Positions 22,006 to 34,000 of a DNA stretch of 64,000 bases are shown in pieces (position 1 is the stretch's first letter; each line of letters starts with the position of its first letter). Origin of the DNA: Neocallimastix lanati (nom. inval.). Its lineage: Eukaryota > Neocallimastigomycota > Neocallimastigomycetes > Neocallimastigales > Neocallimastigaceae. The translations under genes were made by a program, and so were the position numbers. The stretch covers positions 589,501 through 653,500 of the forward strand of contig JACVTC010000018.1 of the NCBI GenBank assembly GCA_016946835.1. Direction: 5' to 3'. The notes beneath the pieces are model-generated. The model searched no databases and was not told the origin of the DNA. It saw only the letters and a list, made by a program, of their open reading frames with translations.

Positions 22006-22848
22006 TTAATTAATGCATATAAAACATTTATTAACAGCACCTAAATTATAAGCATCTTGAATACGATGACCATTAGTTAATTTTATATAATATGTTTCAC
22101 TATTAGTTGGATAACTTCTACAACCCCCATATCCGGTATTGGTTTATTATGTTTTAATTCACCTTTAGTATTATAGGTTTCACATTTATATAATACAATT
22201 TTCCTCTTTCCTCATCAAGCGTTGGAATATAACCACAAATGAAAAATATTTACCATATTTTATATGATTAGAAGTAGAATTTACAATTAATTCTCCAACA
22301 TCAGCAGTAGCTTTGGATATGCTTTTTTTTTTTTTTTTTTTTTTTGTATGAATAATAATTGTTTCTTTGTTATGTCTATCTAAAGTTTTTACATATTCAT
22401 CAATGACATTACTAAAATAAAGAATATTATCACCATTTTTTGTATTTATACAAGGCACTGTATTTAAAATAGGAAGTGCATTTCCATAAGAAAGAAATAA
22501 ATTATTTGGTTGCTCATTAGTAATTGAAAGTCTTATGTCAAAATATCAAATCCCATGGTTTAATTATTCTGTTATATCCTTATCTTGTGTTTTCGATTAT
22601 TCAATTATGCGATAATTTATAGCCCATAAAGATATAGCCATATTTTGAGCAATAAGATTTTTAATATTGTTGCTTAATATTTTTCCTATATCAAAAGTTC
22701 CTCTATCATGAGTACCTGGAATATTAATTTCATCAAGATATAATATTCCATTAATATAACTCATTTAATTAGCATAAATACTATCTGAATAAGCATTAAT
22801 AAATAATACTACAAAATAAACAATAAATATTATAAAGCTTTTCATCAT
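22006..22848 (-). pseudogene. Secreted PI-PLC X-domain phosphodiesterase, broken
   Basis: Starts at ATG 22848 with a signal peptide (KSFIIFIVYFVVLFINAYS). The same frame then reads LDEINIPGTHDRGTFDIG (X-domain start with the first catalytic His), MAISLWAINYRIIE, DKDITE, LNHGI, YFDIRLSI, LFLSYG (the second catalytic His of the usual SHG motif is Tyr), SNVIDEYVKTLDRHNKETIIIH, then a Lys run from a poly-A tract and ELIVNSTSN. A frameshift near 22220 leads to GYIPTLDEERGKIV-type sequence, GYGGCRSYP and NGHRIQDAYNLGAVNK. Family function: cleavage of phosphatidylinositol or a GPI-type head group outside the cell. Four in-frame stops plus frameshifts show it is dead; three of the stops would be one C-to-T change from Gln or Arg codons. 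Confidence 0.8.
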
Positions 22849-25155
22849 TAATATTATATTATATAATAATATATACTATATTTTATTTATAATAATAAAT
22901 TATAAAAAATCATTTTAATTTTATTAATCATTTTATTAATTATATTCTTTATTTATAATAAATATTTAATACATATTAAAATAAATATATAATATAGTTT
23001 CTATTAATATTGTTATTAACGATTATTTTCAATTAAGTTTTAGTTAATAGTTATGATTTATTATTATTTAATAAAACTATTAATCATTTAATTAAAAATT
23101 CTATAATTAAAAAATGTTCCAATTATTGATAGAATTAAGATTTATTTATAGTATTGATATTAAATGAATTAGTTTCAGTAAAATATATTATAAATTATGG
23201 ATTTACTGTTATTAAAAAATAAAAATAAATTATTGATAAACATGGTTAATATATTTTAGTTATTATATAATAACTATTTATCAATACTTACAATATTTAC
23301 TTCTAAATACAAAACAACAAATACTATTATAAAATATTTTTAAGATAAAAATACTAAAATAAATTGTAGTCATAATAAACAAGTTTATGTTAGTATTTAT
23401 CAACATATTTATCAATAAATCTTCATATCAAAATTCTAACTTTACAATACATCTTGATATATAATTACAAATAATGTCAAATTATTTCTGATAGTTTAAA
23501 GTAACTTGTTTTTAATGATAATTTTATGTTATTTTATTTTTTTTGTATAGAATTTGTATAAGGTTTGATAATATATATCAAATTAATTTTAACTTAGATA
23601 CTATCTGTATAATAATCTAAATTTTAACTTTATAATTACATATCTCAACTAAACTACTTGTTACAAAAATAATTTATTACATATAATCAAAACCGCCTGA
23701 TCCAAATAACTTAATATATACCAAAACTAAAAGTTATGTACGTACTGAAAACAATTTTCTTAACAATATAATCTATAAATTTTTTTAGATTCTATATAAA
23801 GAGAGTTAAATAGGATTGTAATTTATTATAAAATTTAACATTATCTAAAATTTATATCTAGTATATTGTAAAAATAAATGTAATTATTATAAAATTTAAT
23901 AACTATTTAAAATTACATTTATATACCAGAACTACTTTCATAACATAAATAACATACAATATAAATATACATTAACAATTATATTTTGGTTTATTTGTAA
24001 CCAAATATAAATATAGATATTATATTTATATTATAAAGATACTCATATATTGAAATAAAATTTATTAATATTCAAATCAAATACATAACTAAATACATAA
24101 CCCAATTATAAAACAACAGTATCAGAATCTAATAAATCTAATATTACTAGTGTTAATATTTTAAATACTAATTATAAATTTTATTTATATTATAGATAAC
24201 AGTAGCAATATAGCTAGTACTTTATATTTGAATTATTGGTAAATTATATTTTTAGAAGCTTAATTTTTAAGTTCTCTTGTATTTATAATATTTTTATTTT
24301 TATTATATATAATAACATAAAATAAATTATTTTTAAAATTAAATAATTTATAAAAAGTAATTATAACAATCAATAATAAAATAATATTATTACAGATAAG
24401 ATTATAATAAATAAAATTCTAATAAATAATATAATAACTAATAACAAATAAATAAAGTGATCTTTATTTTTATTACTATATTACATTTATAATTTAAAGA
24501 TGCTTAAAATTTAATAATATATATTAATTATTAAATTTTAAACGAAAAAAAAAATATATATATATATATAAATAATTTTATAATATTATTAATATATATA
24601 TATATATATATTTTTTTTGATTTTTATTATTGAAATATAAAAAAAAAAAAATTTTAATAAATTTTTAATAGGTATTACATTCTATTTAATAATATATATA
24701 TTATGTACATACATATATTTTTATATATTAATTAAATAATTCAAAATATTTTTTATTATTATTAATATCATTATTTGTTTACTTTTTTTTTTTTTTAACA
24801 AATTAATAATGTATAAATAATTAATTACTAATAAGAAGTGTAATTTATTCATATTCCAATAAAAATATATAAAGTATTTTTATTATATAAAAAGTAATTA
24901 TAAAAACTTTATTTGTTTAATATCATACTACTAGCACTAATTATTAATAATTCTCTAATATCTAAAATAATATAAAAAGTATAATTTGTTAATAATGCTT
25001 TAAAAATATAATGCATATAACTTTTTTTTTTTTTTTTTATAATTAAATTTATAATCAATTTTTAAAAAATCGGTTAATGAAAAAATATATAGTATTATCT
25101 AATGTAAAATAATAATATCAATTTTACACAATCAGGTAATATTATATATAATAAA
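22849..25155. other. Intergenic A+T-rich region, no gene recognised
   Basis: More uniform than the microsatellite regions, with TATATA blocks at 24550-24615 and poly-T near 24785 and 25023. No reading frame with recognisable protein motifs on either strand. The part 23540-24250 has slightly more G+C and could be an old LTR, but I could not find a partner. Confidence 0.5.
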
Positions 25156-26330
25156 AATTATAAAAAATGAATTATTTAATGATAATTTTCAATCTATAAA
25201 TGGCATTAGTTATGTAGAATTTCTTTCAGAAGTTCAAAATCCTTATTGAAGATTTTATTCAGAAATAGTAATTAATTTAAAAAGAAATGTAAAGAGTAAG
25301 AAACCTTCTAAAGACCAATTTAATTAAACTTTTAGTTGGATATTTCTGATTACTAAAAACATTCTTTAGATGAGGAAGCTCTTACTTTTTTGGATAAATA
25401 TTTAAAACAATTACCAATACGTTGAAAACCATCTTTGTTATAGATTTGTTGTTCGTCATGTTCGTCTCACAAAGTATGCTAAAAGTAATGGAATATTTAG
25501 AATGGAAGTTTATATTGAAAATGTTGGTTATGGTAATCTTGTAAAACAAAAGTCACTATCTCTTTTAATAATTTATAATAACAGTAACCGTTATGACATA
25601 TCTGAAATTCAATCTATCGAAAAAGATAATTCAAGTAATTGGAATTCCTAGGAAAAAACTACGCTCATGAAAAATGGAAATTACAAAGTATACTTAAGGA
25701 TAGCTAGTGGAACTAGAAACAAAGGATTAAATGGTTTCCTTATCATATTTTCTAGTGTTGACAAAAATATTTGAATTGAATCATTAGGTACAAAATACTT
25801 TAATAATTTCTCTATTAATGGAACTTCTAATGATAAATATAAGCCAAAATCAACTATTACTAATTATGTTACCATTAAATAAAAGAGAACTTTAGATACT
25901 ACTTTAAATTACTCTTTAGGTGTTAATGAATTAAAGAATTATGAGTATTTAGATATCCATGATGAAAGTAGTAATGATAGTTATAGATATTGTACATGGC
26001 ATGCTATTTCTAAATCTAAACCATCTTATATTTATCCCATGTTATTTATGGTAATCCTGGAAATCCGTCTTATTATTGTTTAATTTATGTTTTAAATTCT
26101 TTTTAGGTAATTATCACAGTAAAAACGGTTATAACTTCCTTAGCATCATCAATTGTGAAAACGACAAACATAAATTTATGTAAGGAGACTATTCATCAGA
26201 CTCTGTTGATGTATACAAAATTAATGGCAAACATCTTACCTATAGTAATAATGATAAATTATGTGTTTAATATTTCATGACTCAACGTATTGACAAATAT
26301 GATAATAATTCAGAAAAAATGAAATGAAAA
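25156..26330 (+). pseudogene. DUF4874/DUF4832-type extracellular protein, broken and internally deleted
   Basis: Reads SYVEFLSEVQNPY, stop, RFYSEIVINLKRN: the NPxRGFYxE start of DUF4874 proteins with the Arg codon turned into TGA. After about 60 codons with frameshifts it continues ALTFLDKYLKQLP, HLCYRFVVRHVRL, NGIFRMEVYIENVGYGNLV, MKNGNYKVYLRIASG and ESLGTKYFNNFSING, which is the beta-sandwich DUF4832 part (family: GYRFxLxxVxL...NxGFxxL...G.Y.L.L). The middle barrel domain is missing. Downstream pieces (YEYLDIHDES, CTWHAISKSKPSYIYP, SIINCENDKHKFM) look coding but are unrecognised. Many stops. Family members are extracellular and often carry carbohydrate-binding parts; the exact role is unknown. 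Confidence 0.6.
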
Positions 26331-26759
26331 AAATTAAATTTATAAATATAAATTTAATATAAAAAATATTACTTTACTTATTATCCAATAATTTAATTTA
26401 TATATATATATATATGAAAACACTTTCATTCTGCTTTTATATTAATTACATGCTTATTAAATTTAATTATAGAATGTTAACAAAGTCTCCAAAATGATTG
26501 AAGACTACCGTACAAAACGTTGTCCATGTTATAGAAAAAATAATAATCCTCTATTAGAATATTGGTTTTCTAAATGCTACCTTTTCGGTGAATTTCGAAT
26601 GAAATATTTTAAGAATATTGAAATTCTTTATGAAAAATTTTTATAAGGTCCAAATAATGTTTAGCAATTAAGATTATAATATCAATAATTATTTATTTAT
26701 TTCATTATGATAGTCTTCATCTTTGACCTTATTGACTAAATAGAGGGCATAAGAGCTTG
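26331..26759 (+). other. A+T spacer with a short coding-like fragment
   Basis: 26461-26645 reads VNKVSKMIEDYRTKRCPCYR, LLEYWFSKCYLFGEFRMKYF and IEILYEKF before a TAA, with a composition less A+T-rich than its surroundings. It looks like a relic of a protein-coding gene. I do not recognise the family. Confidence 0.35.
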
Positions 26760-27230
26760 ATGCGTTTTCCTTGCATGTATGATCGTCATGCTCAATACTG
26801 TCACTCTTGTTCAATTTGTCCTCATCAGTACCTTACGAAGATTCTTCACAGAGTATCTTGCATAGGTGATTGCCAATAGGATGTACAAATAATTTATTGT
26901 CTTTTAGAATATATTGAAATCTATAAGTATGTCGAAGATATTTTTATCACTTTCGACTACCCTGAATATATCTTTAATGATAGTATCCCCAATTTTAACA
27001 TCTAATAAATAGAGTTCTGAATCTAATTTCCTCTCTGAAAACATTTGTAAAATATTGTTATTTGTGTACACCATTGGTACTAAGTTTTATTTTTCTTTTA
27101 TTCTTGTTAAGTAATTTTTTGTGATCAATTTAAAGCTGACGCAGGTATCCAAGAAAGCTATATCTTCAATTAATTTTGTGCTGGCGATATCACTTCTTGA
27201 AATAGTAGATAGATCTTTTTAAATACCAAA
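26760..27230 (-). pseudogene. Retrotransposon-type aspartic protease fragment
   Basis: Minus-strand frame reads SRSDIASTKLIEDIAFLDTC, then VSFKLITKNYL, and after a stop LVPMVYTNNNILQMFSER, LLDVKIGDTIIKDIFRVVE and SDKNIFDILIDFNIF. This is the layout of a retroviral-type aspartic protease (AFLDTGAS...FxVxxxxxxDILIGxDIL). The active-site DTG is DTC, and the conserved IG-D near the end is also damaged. It belongs to a different gypsy-like lineage than the chromodomain elements here. No RT follows. Confidence 0.55.
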
Positions 27231-27234
27231 ATTA

Positions 27235-27403
27235 TAAAAGTACACTTATTAAGTATATAATATTAATATAACATTTTGTTTTATTATAAGAATGATAATA
27301 ATTTTTATGAACTATTTGTAATTTTCGTATTTTATTATCTTGTTTGTATGTAAAATATGATTGATAGATATTATGTTAGAGACTTTAATATTGTTTTTTA
27401 ACA
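27235..27403 (-). repeat. Probable 3' LTR of copia element D
   Basis: On the minus strand, GATTTGAGGGGAAA (polypurine tract) is followed at 27403 by TGTTAAAAAACAATATTAAA, the expected LTR start. The left end is not fixed; no second LTR is present in the window. Confidence 0.4.
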
Positions 27404-27409
27404 TTTCCC

Positions 27410-28990
27410 CTCAAATCTAACTATCTATAAAGATATGTGAGATTTGTCTCAATAGTTTTTCATTTTCGTAAGTAGTGAATTTCTGAATTTATCCATTTAG
27501 GAGTTACAATTATAATTTGTAAATCTATCTACTAGATTTTTTTAGAATTAATATATTTTAAATTTATTTTATTTTCCTTAATAAGGTCCCTTACCTGATG
27601 ATATTTGATGTCGATATGCTTTTATCTTGGATTTATTGATTGATTCTGGCATTTGTATATTGAAGCCCTATTATAGATGTTAATGGTAACAAAATTTATA
27701 TTTATATTCAATTCATTTATTATGATTATATACCATAGGTTAATGCTTTGCACACTCACTAACACCATAATATTCTGATTCAGCAGTAGATGTCTCTACA
27801 CATTTCTGCAGCTTTGAATACCAGCTAGTTGGCGCATTTCCAATCATCATCAAGAATCCAGAGGTCGATTTTCTCGATTGGGTGTTGCCCTCGTAGTCTG
27901 CATTCACTTATACCTTCAATAACTTTTCCTTTGTGAACTTTATCCCTTAGTAGATAGTATAACTCAGATACTTGAGTATTCGTTCAACATTGGCCCATTC
28001 CTCTAAGGTTGGATTCTTATTCTTCCTTGCAGCCCTGCTTAAAGCGAACATTATATCAGGCCTAGTACAAACAGCTATAGAGATTAAATTTCCGATGACG
28101 CTCCTTTTAGACGTTTCGTTGTATTTTCTTTTTCTTAAACTGAGGTTCTCAATGGGTTTCTGTTTTTTAAAAGGTAAGCAATCCTTTTGTTTAAACTTAA
28201 TTAATAATTCCTTTATGTAAATTCGTTGTTGCATGAAATATCTATCGTAATATTTTTTAAATTTTATTCCAACAAATCAATATCACCTATATCTTTAATA
28301 TTAAAATATATTTTAATTTGTTCTTTTACATATATAATTTCTTTTTCTTTACCTACCAGTAATATATCATCTACGTAGGCCGCTACAATATATAGAATAT
28401 CTTTTGATTCGTTTTCCATGATGTATAGGCACGGTTCACTAATTAATCTTCGGAAGCCCATCTTTCTGAGTGTGTTGTTCAGTGTCTCGTTCCATTCTCG
28501 ACCTGCTTGCTTTATTCCATGAAGGGCTTTGTTAAGTTTTAAGAATCCTTTGTTGTGAATAGGGTGTCCCTTCGGTGCCTTGATAAAGATGTCTTCATTT
28601 AGGTCGGCATTTAATTTGCATTATTCGATAGTTTCTTTGTACTGCGAGAGCAACGATAATTCGTAGTGAGTCTAGTTTTAATGTAAGGGAAAAGGTGAAG
28701 GTATAATTTATTCCATAACATTGGATAAAACCTCTCGCTACTAGTCGGGCCTTTCTTTTTATGATATTCTCATCGAAGTCGTTTTTATATTTTAATACCC
28801 ACTTGCAGATATGATATTGGCACCAGTAGGTAAGGAGTCGGTGGTATTGAAAACCTTAAGTTTCTCCATATTCTTAAGTTCCTCGTTTATGGCTTTTAAC
28901 CAGTTGTCTTTGTTGGTAAAGTTGAAAATGCCATCAAAGTCATTTGATTATTTAAATTTTTGATTATCGCTAAGTTTACCGGTGGTTATT
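27410..28990 (-). pseudogene. Ty1/copia element D: RT and RNase H, broken
   Basis: Minus-strand pieces in order: NKDNWLKAINEELKNMEKLK (start of RT_2), NEDIFIKAPKGHP, LNKALHGIKQAGREWNETLN, RRLISEPCLYI, LYIVAAYVDDILLVG (catalytic YVDD intact, in the open stretch 28264-28461), KDIGDIDLLE, then 27947-28234 with RSVIGNLISIAVCTRPDIMFALSRAARKN and VERILKYL. RNase H continues leftwards (SDYEG-type, then LVGIQ/TSWYSKLQ, AESEYYG) to the pol end near 27440. Multiple frameshifts. G+C is clearly higher than in the older copies at 1-15 kb, so it is younger. Confidence 0.8.
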
Positions 28991-29029
28991 TGGTTTAATT
29001 TTGTGATTGTGTCGTATGTTTTGTCTTCA

Positions 29030-29966
29030 TTGTTTGAGGAAATATTGTTATTATTTGTCTTATTGCTGTTATTTGTAACTGATATTATATTTTTATTTAT
29101 ACTATCGACGTAGAACACATTCCTTAATGTAAGTTTCGAATTGTCGATATGTCTTTAAAAATTACCGTAAGCGGAGGCAACAACTGTCTTACCGTTAGGG
29201 AGGATAACTTCTACATTACATTTTTTAATATCTGTAAGTAAGTCAATACATCCTGTGATATGTATGGAGGCGTCTGAGACTATTATCCATTGTGATATAT
29301 GGTTTTGTGGATTGTGGTTATTGCTGAATACGTTTGTAATACAATTTTGTAATATTCCATTTTCGGTATTATAGTCTTCAAAGATATCTTGAGATTTTTC
29401 AATGGCGTTCACTTGATTGTTATGCTTGTTCCTAATATTCTTAGGTGTACTTGGTATGTTGTTACTATAACCCTTTCTGGGGTTCCTTTTGAATCTGAAT
29501 TTGGTCTTGTTCCTGCATTCGTAAGGGTAGTGTCCAAAGGTACCACAATTGAAGCATTTACCATTCTTTCTTTTTCTTGCTGTGATAACCTTAGAATTTT
29601 TGTTCTTACTTTTGGTCTGAGATTCAACTAGGAATAGTTTGTTGTATTCCATCTTGGTTATCTCTCTGATATTGGAAAATATGATGTTTGAGATGACATC
29701 CATGACGTAATTGCAGAGTTACTTCTATTTTTATATTGGAAAACATTTATAAACCTTAGGTTTTCAGGAAGTGACCTATTCAAAATACCTGCCTTAATAG
29801 GGTCACTTAACTCATAGTCAATATTTTCTAGATCATCTATTGCGTTTTGGAGTTTAGTAATGAAGATATTAATGTCATCTTCTTCATTATATTTCAGTTT
29901 ATTTATTTTGTTTTTGATTTCTAGTTCACTTTTCTCTGGACTCATTGTGAAAGATTTTTCTAACAT
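29030..29966 (-). pseudogene. Ty1/copia element D: gag with zinc knuckle and protease, integrase deleted
   Basis: Gag: 29658-29966 open (MSPEKSELEIKNKI, INIFITKLQNAIDDLE, GILNRSLPENLRF), N-terminus cut off by the adjoining gypsy LTR. A frameshift leads to 29155-29703, which holds a CX2CX4HX4C zinc knuckle (CFNCGTFGHYPYEC) and the protease start WIIVSDASIHITG, where the normal DSGAS reads VSDAS. Protease sequence (VILPNGKTVVASAYG, LRNVFYVDSINKN) runs to a Thr/Asn-rich stretch that goes straight into the RT start near 28980. The integrase and its zinc-binding segment are therefore missing. Capsid and nucleocapsid functions by family; the element could not integrate by itself. Confidence 0.75.
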
Positions 29967-31039
29967 TGTAACGAAACTCATATGGTACAGTCTTGAAGAG
30001 TTTTAATAATAAAATAATATATTATAATAACTAAAGAAAATTTTATATTCTATTTTATTATTCTAATTTATTATTCTAATTTAAAAATCTAAATATTAAA
30101 TAATTTAACTAAACTAAAATAACTAAAAATAATTTCAAACATAATCTAAATAATCTAATTATTCAACAATAATTATTAACTCTAAACATTAAACACTAAA
30201 ATCTTAAAACACTTAAAAACAACACTCAAATTATTTTTAATTTAACTTTATTTAAAATAAAATATTTTATTTTTTTATTTAATCTATTCTAATTTTATTA
30301 TTTGAACTATTCTAATTTAATTATTTAACTAATTTTATTTAATTATTTAAACTAATTTATTTCAATTTAACTATTTAAATTTATTATTTAACTCTAAAAT
30401 AACAACTGATAACTTATTCTCTTTTATTTTCTTTTTATTTAAATTCCTTAATTTTGTGTTGGCCCTCGCTGGTAGGTAAGTCCTACATCTCAGCTCTTTC
30501 AGTTAAAATTTACTGAAGGAAAAGCAACACAAAAAGAAAAGAAAATTTTTAAATTTTAATAAGTTTCTGTGTCCATCTTTTTAAGGTAATACAATAAATA
30601 TACTAGAAGCGGTTAGAGCTCATAAACAGAGTTTCGGCGGTTATTAACTAGTTTCAGTAGGTTAGAAACTATAGCCATTAATTATTTGAATATAAACGGG
30701 CTTCAAAACCCTAGAGTGCAAAGAGAGTGTGGATTAAAAGAGAACCACATCCTACCAACCAACTTCAACAGTTCGGTGGTTGCTCTATTCGAATAAGCTC
30801 TGGCGAATAAGGAACTATAGTCACCGAAGGCTATAGGTTGGTCGTGAAGGTAAAGCGACATTAAAATATATAGTTTTTAATTTTATTTTGAGGTCTAATT
30901 TATACCTATAGTTAGTAGCTTTTGCCGGTTTTTCTATAGTTGTAAGGCATTATAAGCGAAATTTAAATTGTATTTACCTTAAACAAAAATCCTTCAATAA
31001 CTTAATTATTAAATAAATCTATTTTGAAAAAGTAAGAAA
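29967..31039 (+). repeat. 5' LTR and leader of gypsy element 1
   Basis: Begins TGTAACGAAACTCATATGGT, whose first 15 bases equal the start of the 3' LTR stub at 35304, right after the polypurine tract. The LTR interrupts copia D's gag (its first bases supply a spurious ATG). Around 30465-30535 there is a G+C-richer segment with a GTAGG/CCTAC hairpin, CTCAGC, and a CTTTCAGT/ACTGAAGG hairpin. The LTR/leader boundary cannot be set because the 3' LTR is truncated. No RBS-type signal applies; translation starts at ATG 31040. Confidence 0.6.
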
Positions 31040-34000
31040 ATGGAAGAAGATACCTTTTTAAATGCCAGTGCTACCAATAAAGATGGATTAGCAGGGGATC
31101 GTCGTTACTTTAAAGGATTCTTAGCCAAAATGAATTTAATATTCATGCTTGATCCCGAACGATTTGCCAATGATCCAATAAAGGTTGCATATATCATTTC
31201 TAGAATCTATGGCTCTGCAATGAACTGGGCTGCTATTCTAATTGAAAATAACGATCCATGTTTAAATAACTATCAACAATTCACCTCAAAATTTAAGGCT
31301 ACTTTTGGGAGCTACGATTGGACTTTCATTGCTAACCAGAAATTGAAAACAATTAAGCAAGGACGCATCGGTGAAATAACAAGATACATTCTTGAATTCA
31401 ATAGATATTCTGACGAATCTTCATGGAATGAAGAAGCTAAAATGGATCCTTTCCTCTATGGACTTAACGACCAAATTGCTACCAAAATATATGAAATGTT
31501 TCCAGGACCAAGATCACTTTTAGCATTACAAACTATTGCTTCTAGACTAGATAATGGCATTGCTGCTCATAAACAATTTTCTAGTCCACAAAACAGATCA
31601 AATAATAATAATAATAATGATAACAAAAATAATAACAGAAACAATAATAATAGAAGACAAAATAAAAGAAAAAAGCCTTTCAAATTCAATACCCGAGGTC
31701 TTTTGTCTAAGGAAGAAAAGGAAAGAAGAAGAAAAGAACATCTTTGTGTCTATTGTAGATCAGCCGACCATTCCCTTGACTATTGTCCACTAGTAAACAG
31801 AAATAAAGCCTTTTCAGGCAGTTCTCATATCACTAATCTTGAACCCAAAACCATTCCAAGAATAAGAATTTCTGATCAACCCGATATAAAATTACCAATT
31901 TTTGAATTCTCTCTTAATGTTTCCAATATCTCTACAAAAGCTAAAATTCTTCTGGACTGCTGCTCTCAACTTAATTTAATGGATGTATACTTCGCAAAAG
32001 AAAACAATATTCCTTACTCTAGTGAATGTAATCTCCCTAACGTATCTGGAATCGGTGGTATTCAGTCAATCATAGGTAAAACTGCTCCTATATATTTAAA
32101 ATATAAAAACCACATTTGTAAAACAAGTTTCTATGTTGTTGACCTTCCCTCGTATTGTGCTATTTTAGGCATTGACTGGCTAGAAACTCATAACCCTATT
32201 ATAGACTTTGCCTCAAAGGAACTCTCTTTCAAATCCAACTATTGTATTTCTAATTGTCTTGTACTTCCCAGAGCCTTCACTACTTATGTTCCTTTAAATA
32301 CTATTAAAAAGAATGATAAAGAAGAAGATAAAGAAAGTAATAAAATAAATAAATCATTACCAAAGAAATTACTTCCATTTAAAGATGTTTTTAGCGAAAT
32401 ATATGTGAATGAATTACCTCCCCATAGACCTTATGATTGTGAAATAAAACTTATGCCTAATACTGTTCTTTTCTATGGACCTATTTACCCTTTAACAGAA
32501 AAAGAATCTACTACACTTAAAGAATATATAGATGAAATGTTAGCAAAAGGATTCATAAGAAAATCAAAATCCCCTGCTGGTACACCCGTTTTCTTTGTAC
32601 TTAAGAAGAATGGTGAATTAAGAATGGTTGTTGACTACCGACATTTGAATGATATTACAATTCGCGATTCTTACCCTTTGCTATTAATCAATGACATGCT
32701 CGAACAACTAGCCAAAGGAAAAGTTTTTTCAAAACTCGATCTGCCTATAATCTTGTCAGAATAAAAGAAGGAGACGAGTACAAAACAGCTTTTAACTGCA
32801 AATATGGACATTTTGAATACTTAGTTATGCCTTTCTGTTTGAAGAATGCTCCTGCTATATTTCAACACTTTATCAATGACGTTCTCGAAGACTTTCTCGG
32901 AAAATTTGTCTTTTGTTACATTGATGATATTATAATTTTCTCTTCTGACTTAGAAACACACTATGAGCATCTTATTTAAAGTTCTTTCAAAACTCAGAAA
33001 AGCCGGTTTGTACGCTAAACTCGAGAAATGTGAATTTTGCGTTCCCTATTTGGATTTCATTGGACATAGAATTTCCTCTGATGGTATCCTTATAGACCCT
33101 AAAAAGTTTCCTCTATTCTTGAATGGCCTGTTCCCGCTGATATAAAACAACTTCAATCCTTCTTAGGACTTGCCAACTATTATAGACGCTCTATTCCAGG
33201 ATTTGCGGCTTTAACACATCCTCTTCATTCACTTTTGAAGAAAAATGAGAAATTCGTTTGGACGTCTAAAACTCAAAAAGCATATGACGAATTAAAATCC
33301 AAATTCTCTTCTGACTCTGTACTCGCATACCCAAACTGTGATTTACCCTTTCTTGTCGAAACAGATAGTAGTAATTTTGCTATTGGCGCTATACTTTCCC
33401 AAGCTTCTCAAAAAGACAATGAAATTCATCCTATTGCATTCTTCTCAAGATCTCTTACTGCTACTGAGAAAAACTACCCAATTTATGATAAAGAACTTTT
33501 ATCAATCGTTGAAGCCTTAGAACAATGGAGACATCTCTTAAAAGGAACTTCAATCCCATTCACTATTTTCTCTGACCATTGTAACCTTTTATAACAAAAG
33601 AAACCCAAGAAAATGTCACAAAGAATTGTTCGTTGGGCTCATTTCTTATCAGAATTTAACTTCAAAATCACCAATCGTGCAGGATCTGCTAATGGTAAAC
33701 CTGATGCACTTTCTCGAAGACCTGATTATGCAATAAATGAAGAAGAACTGTCCTCTGATATTCCTTTCAACGTCTTAAAACCTGAAAATTTTTGCGCTGC
33801 TACTTCCATTGCCTCTTTAAATGATCAAATACTCCATGAATATAAGAAAGATAAATATTATAATGAAATCTGCAAAAAACTCAACTATAAACAAGAATTT
33901 CCAGAATCTAATAAATTTTCTTTAAGCAACAACTTCTTACTCTTCAATGGAAAAATTTATGTTCCCTTTAACTGTCGTTCTTCGGTATTAAATATCTGTC

